DNA of 64,000 nt, taken from positions 264,845,073 to 264,909,072 of the forward strand of contig CM030362.1 in the NCBI GenBank assembly GCA_017893485.1. Direction: 5' to 3'. Both the position numbers and the translations under genes were made by a program. The notes under the pieces are model-generated. The model worked only from the letters and a program-made list of their open reading frames with translations, did not search any database and was not told where the DNA came from. The DNA comes from Hemerocallis citrina. Its lineage: Eukaryota > Streptophyta > Magnoliopsida > Asparagales > Asphodelaceae. This document shows positions 57,421 through 64,000 of this stretch, one piece after another (position 1 is the first letter of the stretch; the number at the start of each line of letters is the position of its first letter).

Positions 57421-58335
57421 GGGCCACTGCAGAGACGGCCCACAAAGAGAAACTCAGAGGGAGAGGGAGAATGGAGAAGAGGCCCTGGGAAAACCAGGGA
57501 GAAGAGAAGCAGAATCGTCGATTGCGATCGACGGAGGACAGGGCAAATACGCACCCCGCCGAGTGCTACGAGAACCCACTGAGAGGGGAGAGCTCTCCAG
57601 AAGAGGAGATAGAACTGGTGAGGTCAGAAATAGGGAATAGCCGTGGCAGCAGCAAGGACTGCGCACACACGATTCCACAAAAGAGGAGAAGGGGATCGCT
57701 CAAATCCGACTTAAAGTCGGAGAAACGAAGACAGTACAACGGCAGGAAGACACTCCCTCGGCTAAGAGGAGGGCACCAAAAGCGCAAAAACCCCAAAATA
57801 GCAGCTCAGAAAAATCCACACGAGACGAGTTAGGAAGAGACTTACAGTGCTATGGCAACCAAAACACCTTTGCGTATACCCACCGAAGAAGAGCACAGAT
57901 ACTCGAAGCAGGCAAGGGCACACCGACCAACAGAAAGGCAAGAGGAGCAGGCAAAACGAAGGAAGCTGGAGTGACTCCGCTGGCTCCAACGAGCAAATCC
58001 AGGGTGCTGATCCAGATCCAGGCCCCACGAGCTGACGAATCCCAAAGACGATCGGCTAAAACTGAAGAGGCTCAAGAACAAACGTCCACACTCCGACACC
58101 AAACGCTCCGATGGAAATAGGGGAAAGGCTCAACAAAGTAGATGGGTTTGTAGAGGGAAACGAGGAGAGCGAGATTAAAAAAAGGAAGAGGGACAAAAGA
58201 TGAGTAAATCTTATGGATCTGAGAGGAGAAGAAGATCGGAAAGAATGGAATAGAAAATCGCCGTTAGTTAATTTCAATTTCTTGTGTAAGGTCATGCAAA
58301 GTTAGGTAGGAAAAAAATAATGCTATTGCCCACCA
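57421..58335 (-). other. LINE 5' UTR
   Basis: About 915 bp between the 5' end of the LINE and ORF1. GC-richer than the flanks, with several overlapping short frames on both strands and none convincing. Confidence 0.5.
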
Positions 58336-58348
58336 ACTGTCGTTTTTG

Positions 58349-58489
58349 TTTCACTTTGCTTTTTTTTTGTAACTATGTGCACGTGCCATTATAGCCACTT
58401 AAGCACTTTGTTTAATTACATTTCATAATTAGCTATATTTGACTGAGCTCCACTGTCATTGAATGTTTTTTTTATCATCCATAGGACTA
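58349..58489 (+). other. Right flank of LINE, possible intron end
   Basis: T-rich with TTTTTTTTATCATCCATAG at about 58465-58483, a good acceptor shape. With GTACGTG at about 50301 it would frame an intron that received the LINE. Tat sequence starts at about 58490. Confidence 0.35.
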
Positions 58490-60825
58490 CATGGGCGACC
58501 ACTTGGGAGATCTTGTATGGCCCCTCCCAGTTGGGAGCGAGCTTTCCCTTCCTTCGCGGGTCAGAGATTCCGAGTTTGCACAACACTAGATCCCCCTCAT
58601 TTAGGCTAGTGGGGCGAACTTTATAGTTGTAGAACTTCTCGACCTTTTGTTAGTAAATGTTCCTCCGTATGGCTGATCTTTCCCGCACCTCTTCAACGAT
58701 GTCGAGATTGGCTCGAAGATTGTTGGAATTTTGTTTTTCATTGAAGGAAAGAAGACGAAGAGATGGTAATCCAACTTCCAAGGGGATGAGTGCTTGTGAG
58801 CCATAGATTGAATAGCGATTCTCCTGTTAGGGTTCGCTTTGTGGTTCTGTAGGACCATAATACACTTGGCAATTCATCAACCCATAGTCATGTTGCGGCT
58901 TCTCCTAGTCTCTTTTTGAGGCCATCTAGAATCTATAAATTTACATTTTCAACTTGGTCGTTGATTTGGGGATGTGAGCTAGAGGAGAAGCATTGAGTGG
59001 TCCCCAATCTGTACAGAACTGGCGAAAGCTTTTCCCGGTGAACCGTGTGCCGTTTTCTGGGACTAATATGCAGGGAATCTCAAATTTGCAGACAATATTC
59101 TTCCAAAAGAATTGTGAAATTCTTTGCTCGGTGATAATTGCTAGTGACTCTGCCTCGACCCACTTTGTGAAGTAGTCGATGGCTACTACTAGGAAAGTTC
59201 TCTAGCCGACTGCTGGAAGAAATGGTTCAAGCAGGTCTATTCCCCACTTGGCAAAGGGGATAGGACTTGACATAGAACCGAGGATTGCTTGGGGTCCTCA
59301 CTTAATGGTTGAATGCTTCTGACATAGGTCACATTAGCAAACATATTCTTGTGCATCGCTGAGTAGCATGGGCCAATAATACCCACGGTTGATTATCTTT
59401 CATGCGAGGGACCGTGCTCCTTGATGACAATAGCCTATTCCTTCATGTTGTTCTTTAATGACATGTTGTGATTCGTCAGGAGTGATGCATCTTAAGTAGG
59501 GTTTGTCGTCAACTAGAGTGTATGATCATTTGTATAGGATTCCTTCTACGATAGTGAACCTTCCAGCCCTTGTACGAATTTTCCTTATTTCTTTGCAATC
59601 TTCAGGAGGATTGCCTTTTCGAGGACATCGATCAAGGGTTTCATCCAACATAGTTCGAACATTTGGGTTGTCAAGAGCTCTAACTCTTCCTCCTCCTCCT
59701 CGATGCTTGGCTTAAGAAGAACCTCAATGAGGACCGTTCAGTCAAGCCCATCAAGAGATGAGGAAGCTAGCTTGGAGAGGGCACCAACTTGCCCATTATT
59801 CTCACGGGGAATGCAAGTGACGTTGGCTTCTTTGAAAGTCGTCAGGCATTTCTTCACTTGTGATAGGTACTTGGCCATACGGCCGTCTTTGGAACTATAA
59901 TCACCTTGGACCTGATTGAAAACTAATTGGGAGTCGCTAAACATCTCGATTCTTTGTGTGCCTGCTTCACGTGCTAACCGGAGAACTAGCGATCATTGCT
60001 TCATATTCGGCGTCATTATTGGAGGTGGAGAAGTTGAGGCGCAATGAGTATTGGAGAGTGAATTTATCAGGTCCAAGCAGGATGATCTCGGTTTTGCATC
60101 CTTTTTCGGGCAAAGGACCCATCTACATATATTTTCAAAACCAAGGAGGGTTCGTCTTCCTCTATAGAGTCAAGAATAGTGGTTTCCACGATGCATTCGG
60201 CCACGGCCTGGGCCGTGATGACCGTTCTTGGGTGGTAGCTAATGTCATGTTGACTCGGTTCGATGGACCACTTCATTAGTCTTCCGGAGCTTTCGTGTTT
60301 GAGGAGCACTTGCATGAGTGGCTAGTCGGTGAGGACACATAGGGAATGTGCTAGGAAATAGGGGCGGAGTTTGCAAGCAGCTGTGACCAACGCATAAGCC
60401 ATCTTTTCCATCTTAGAGTAATGGAGTTCTGCGTCATTAAATACCTTGCTCACATAGTAGATCGGTTTTTGAACCTGTCTTCTTCTCTAACCAGGATGGG
60501 GTGAGAATTTGGTCTGAGGTGGCTAGACAGAGGTAAAGCATTTCACCTGGCTCGGGCTTGCTTAGGAGTGGAGGATTGATGAGGTATGCTTTGAGTTGTT
60601 CGAAGGCAATTTTTTGTTCCCCCCCCTCGAAACTTTTCGCTCCCTGTAGAACTTTGGAAAATGGCAGACATTTCTCTCTAGAGTTAGAGAGGAATCGGCT
60701 GATGACGGCCACGGTGCCGGTGAGTTTTTGCACTTCCTTGACCGTGGTTAGGGTAGACATGTTGCGAATTGCATGGATCTTCTCTGGATTGGCTTCGATT
60801 CCCTTTTTCCTAACCATGAGGGAAG
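58490..60825 (-). pseudogene. Second Tat-lineage gypsy pol fragment
   Basis: On the minus strand: RT end GIEANPEKIHAIRNM, LTGTVAVISRFLSNS, LINPPLLSKPEPGE (60817-60437); RNase H YVDGS (about 60140) and LVFNQVQGDYSSKDGRM, ALSKLASSSLDGLD (59944-59738); integrase FLVVAIDYFTKWVEAE (about 59155-59210), ENGTRFTG (about 59050) and NWEGPYK near 58530. Frames shift often. It is related to the Tat copy at 4577-6762 and has no visible LTRs; both ends are abrupt. Confidence 0.8.
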
Positions 60826-61102
60826 CTACAATATATTGCAGGGCAGAAATTATGACACTTGATTGGGAATGCAGATATGATCATTTGTTGCCCATTGACA
60901 AAGCTGATGGTGGGATTAAGGCTTGGAATGTTGATCCTTTTCTTGTAGCTGCTCTTGTTGTAGTTAGTTCCCAATTCCATGGGCCAACAATTCTTGATTT
61001 GAAGGTAGACGAACTGCTACTAGGGATGGGGAAGAGACATTCTGTTTCAATAGTAGCTCATTCAATTTTAGTCATGGATGCTACTGTCATCAAGGGTTGC
61101 TA
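60826..61102 (+). CDS. Exon-like ORF, identity unknown
   Basis: Follows ATATATTGCAG (possible acceptor) and stays open for about 88 codons to TAA at 61101, with mixed composition: LDWECRYDHLLPIDKADGG, WNVDPFLVAALVVVSSQFH, LDLKVDELLLGMGKRHS. Beyond the stop another frame (about 61100-61290) also looks coding (ELEATWESF, YYRFPFFRSVRDAPREGKD), suggesting one shift. I cannot name a family. It could be part of the gene disrupted by the LINE and Tat fragments, or a captured piece. Confidence 0.35.
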
Positions 61103-62149
61103 ATTCAATGTGAGAATGGTAGTGAGTTGGAAGCGACGTGGGAGAGCTTTTGAGATATTTACTATAGGTTTCCTTTCTTTCGGAGCGTTAGGGATGCTCC
61201 TCGTGAAGGGAAGGATTGTTCCAAGCTCTCTAGTGCTTGTAACAGACGTCGTTGGCAGCTCTTGAAGAAGTTTAGTCTCTGTTTGCGAAGGTGAAGAATA
61301 AAGATTCTTGTTGCATATCAGACCCTGAGTATTGCATTTCAGGCCTATGTAAATATTTATCTTCTAGAGGGTTAACTGCAAAAGTACTTGTAATCTTTCT
61401 TTTGCATCCCTGTATTAGATGAACAGGTTGAGCTCGTGGCTTAGCTGTAAGAGTGAGGTTGGTTGAAGGTGGGGCCCATTGTAACTACCTTCATCTTCTT
61501 AGTCTAGCACATGCACCTTATGTAATAAACAGGTATTAATACTTCGACTTGTAACAGAACAGGGCATGAATAGAATTTGAGACTTTTGTCCAGTGTTCAT
61601 CTTCTTCTTCCTTCTTCCATCTTGATCCCAAACCCAGGGTTTGCAGATTTGATGGCGAGAAGATGGCCCGCAGCATCCAACCATGCCGTAGGAGACCGAG
61701 TTGGAAATAAAAATCTCATCTTTGTAATCTAGAGTTTATTATTGTATCAAGATATGATCTTTGTACCAGTTTGATTAAGAAAGGGTTTAGGTGGAATTCT
61801 AAGGCATGATTTGTTTGTTTTGATTATGAATACGATGATGGTACGAGAGCAATTTTAGTTTTTATCGAAATTTCATCAAAAGAAGCGGTGGCCAAAAATC
61901 AGAAAATCCAGAAGATTGAAGCAAATGACACCCTTGGCATAGAAAATGATGACCTTCTTGATGAGGATCTTGAGGAACAAAAGAACACAAACTTGACATT
62001 TGTAGATTTTTTTTGGGTATTATCAATAGCTCAGTTTTGTTTGCACTACTTGACATTGAGATATTATGGCTTATGTTGGTATTTTTGGAACTATGTTTTT
62101 TAGCACTTATGATATAGGAACTATTGCCGCTGAAATTGGTATGGGGGCA
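61103..62149. other. Unassigned DNA
   Basis: 61300-61550 is 3'-UTR-like. A CTTCTTCTTCCTTCTTCC tract sits near 61600. A K/E/D-rich frame at 61888-62103 is open but weakly supported. No element ends recognised. Confidence 0.3.
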
Positions 62150-63124
62150 AACAGATAGATTTGTGGATTCTTGGAATGTTGAATAGTCAGACCTGAACAC
62201 CTCTCATCGGAGTTTGACCGTGATCTCCCGCCGTTGACCTACAAAAAGTGCAAAACACTGGGGTTGATTCCGGCGACGCACCCTCCGACGCTCTAGTCAA
62301 TAATCAGGAAGATTATGAAAGAGCTTTGATTGGAAAAAGATTGATTACCTGGTAACAGTGGGGGATGGGGGGTATTTATAACCACCTTAGGAACCAGTTT
62401 TAGGATAAGATCAAATCCCTACTTCCCAGTGAATGGATAGAAGGAATCAGGGCCGTTGATTAAGGACAATCATAAACCCTAATTCCATCCAGCTGAATTG
62501 GGTTTCTTGCGGGTTGGAACCCACACCAAGTTTAGACGGATCCGTTAGTGGGTTATTGGGCTTTTGGAAAAAAGACCCAGTACCCATTTCAGACCCGTTT
62601 GTAGGTAAAATTACCATTTTACCCTCGAGCTTTAAGATTCATGCCCATTTTGGACGATTCCGATTTAACCCTATTTTTAGCCATATCACGAGCCCCTCAC
62701 TCCCGAAGACTGAGTTATATCAGCCTTTGAGGAGTAGTTTTACTGTTTTAATGGCTTGCGGAGTTATATCGGAGTCCAAATAAGGGGTGCCGAATCTATA
62801 TACGAGGTATTATGACGATTTTCGGAGTTGGTTGCGCGCTCAAGGTTGTTCTTGAGTTCCCCTGGACCCTGGTGATTTTTCTTGATTTTTAATTATTTTT
62901 CGGATCATTTATCCAAATTTTGCGGAGTGGTGATTTATTGTTCGGGGGTTTTAATTAATTATTCTAAGCAATAATTATTTACCCCGAGGCTCAAAAATAT
63001 TTTCCCAAATTTATAATTATTTTTTAGAATTTTTAAGTAATTTTCCCGAATTTGTAATCGTTTTTTGCAATTTTTAAATAAATAATCCAATTTCAATAAT
63101 AAAAATTAATTTTTAATACCATTT
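62150..63124. other. Unassigned, LTR-like sequence
   Basis: GGGGTATTTATAACC at about 62375-62389 is a TATA-like site; GGCGACGCACCC, CCCGTTTGTAGG and a T/A-rich tail (62880-63120) recall LTR leaders, but no TG...CA ends or duplication were found. The 89-aa frame at 62514-62783 has no recognisable domain. Confidence 0.3.
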
Positions 63125-64000
63125 ATGATGTGGCGCAATCTGGGCCCTTCATCAGCCATCGGCACGAATATCGAAGCGATCGGGCTCTCTGAGTAGCTCG
63201 GCGGCACTTTTCTTCGTTTGTGAAGGTCGGTGCCTCGGTAGCTCGCCAAGGTTCCTCGGTAGCTCGGTAGTTTGGTGCCTCACGAGCTGCCGAGCTACGT
63301 GGCTGAATCTTGAGCATCCATCATGGCACGAATCACGAGGTTAGAGGTTCAGATCATGAGAAAACGCTATCTTGTCGTTTTGTGGGCGTGGCGTGACCTG
63401 AGCCGCTCATCATCTTTCGGCGTGAATTTTGAGACAATCTGACGGATGGAGTTGCTCGGTGGCATTTTTTTTCAAATATAGAGGTCGGTACCTCGGTAGC
63501 TCGGCAGCTCGACCATTGCTCCTTGGTAGCTCGGCGGCTCGGCCATAGCTCCCCGGTAGCTCGGCAGAGTGCCTCGGTGGCTCGGCTCGTTACGAGCCGT
63601 TGAACCACGTGGCTGAATCTGGAGCGTTCATCATGACGCGAATCACGAGGTAGGAGGCTCAGATCACGAAAAAAAGTTATCTTGTCATTTTGTGGGCGTG
63701 TTTGTATCTGAGCCGCTCATCAATTTTTGGCACGAATTTTGGGACAATCGGACGTCCCACAGAGCTCGACAGCATTTTTCTCCAAATGTGGAGGTCGGTG
63801 CCTCGGTGGCTCGGTTCGTTATGAGCCGTTGAGCCACATGGCTGAATCTGGAGCGTTCATCATGGCACGAATCACGAGGTAGGAGGCTCGGATCATGAGA
63901 AAATGTTATCTTGTCGTTTTGTGGGCGTGTCTGAATCTGAGCCGCTCATCAATTTTTTGCATGAATTTTGGGACAATCAGACGTCCCACAGAGCTCGACA
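63125..64000. repeat. GC-rich tandem repeat array, runs off window
   Basis: Units marked by CACGAATCACGAGGT (63326, 63638, 63868) and TTTTGTGGGCGTG. Distances are about 312 and 230 bp; the difference comes from extra short CTCGGTAGCTCGG subrepeats in the second unit. Conserved parts include GAGCCGCTCATCA and CACGTGGCTGAATCT. Minus ORFs here (63123-63317, 63354-63608) are repeat by-products. Confidence 0.8.

Larger units (their letters stand above)
50321..58335 (-). mobile_element. L1-type LINE, minus strand, about 8.0 kb
   Basis: Poly(T) at 50321-50333 (poly(A) on the element strand) and a 13-bp duplication, ACTGTCATTTTTG at 50308-50320 and ACTGTCGTTTTTG at 58336-58348, with one transition. 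Parts: 5' UTR 57421-58335, ORF1 55024-57420, ORF2 51387-55031, 3' UTR 50334-51386. Apparently full length, not 5'-truncated. The flanks fit an intron of the CACTA-end transcript. Confidence 0.85.

Noticed and set aside
49443..61290. Complete CACTA transposon
   Set aside because: No TTGTAGTG right end and no transposase domain found in the window.
1..64000. tRNA, rRNA or snRNA genes
   Set aside because: Only tRNA-Met-complementary primer sites at 21724 and 36920 were found; no cloverleaf or rRNA segments recognised by eye.

Overview
This 64 kb window reads as intergenic heterochromatin of a large, repeat-rich flowering-plant genome. Almost everything recognisable is a transposable element: Ty1-copia (Sirevirus and Tork-like), Ty3-gypsy (Tekay/Del chromovirus and Tat), an L1-type LINE, CACTA-like ends and a small Helitron. 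No rRNA, tRNA, CRISPR array or bacterial operon was seen, and no complete host gene. Species cannot be named from this sequence.

Layout. 1-3081: 3' end of a Sirevirus (extra env-like ORF, three polypurine tracts, 3' LTR), inserted into a minus-strand LTR remnant (3082-4576). 4577-29655: a decayed Tat-lineage gypsy element (RNase H, integrase, tandem repeats, antisense ORF) that acts as host for a nest of insertions. Inside it are a 386-bp solo LTR (5476-5861) and solo LTR-1 (8212-28643, perfect AACTC duplication). LTR-1 contains minus-strand solo LTR-2 (11128-27434). LTR-2 contains a second Sirevirus (13675-22102) and a further solo LTR of its own family, LTR-3 (22704-26826, perfect AGGAG duplication). 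29656-30201: CACTA-like subterminal repeats. 30207-47164: a minus-strand Tork-like copia cut in its integrase by a Tekay chromovirus (33929-44786) with two near-identical 2.99 kb LTRs. 47165-50307: unassigned DNA with a 246-bp Helitron, a possible terminal exon, a LINE scrap and a CACTA left end. 50321-58335: an L1-type LINE, minus strand, 13-bp target duplication. 58490-60825: a second Tat fragment, minus strand. 60826-64000: exon-like ORF of unknown identity, unassigned DNA and a GC-rich tandem array running off the window.

How the parts work. These are parasites, not a pathway. The elements encode Gag, protease, reverse transcriptase/RNase H and integrase (or endonuclease plus RT for the LINE), and nearly all are broken by stops, frameshifts or loss of catalytic acids. 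Many of the breaks look like C-to-T (or G-to-A) changes, as expected from deamination of methylated cytosine.

Most interesting signals. (1) A paired palindrome, CAGTCGACTG twice with centres 20-22 bp apart (two helical turns), is repeated many times in the Sirevirus LTRs, leader and coding linkers, and again in the LTRs of the unrelated Tekay element. In the Sirevirus coding regions it is read in different frames, so the DNA rather than the peptide appears to be what is kept. (2) The Tekay gag-pol junction holds a 98-bp AT-rich segment with the marks of a spliceosomal intron. (3) The Sirevirus extra ORF has a basic N-terminus, coiled coil and acidic tail but no membrane segment, so a nuclear rather than envelope role should be considered.
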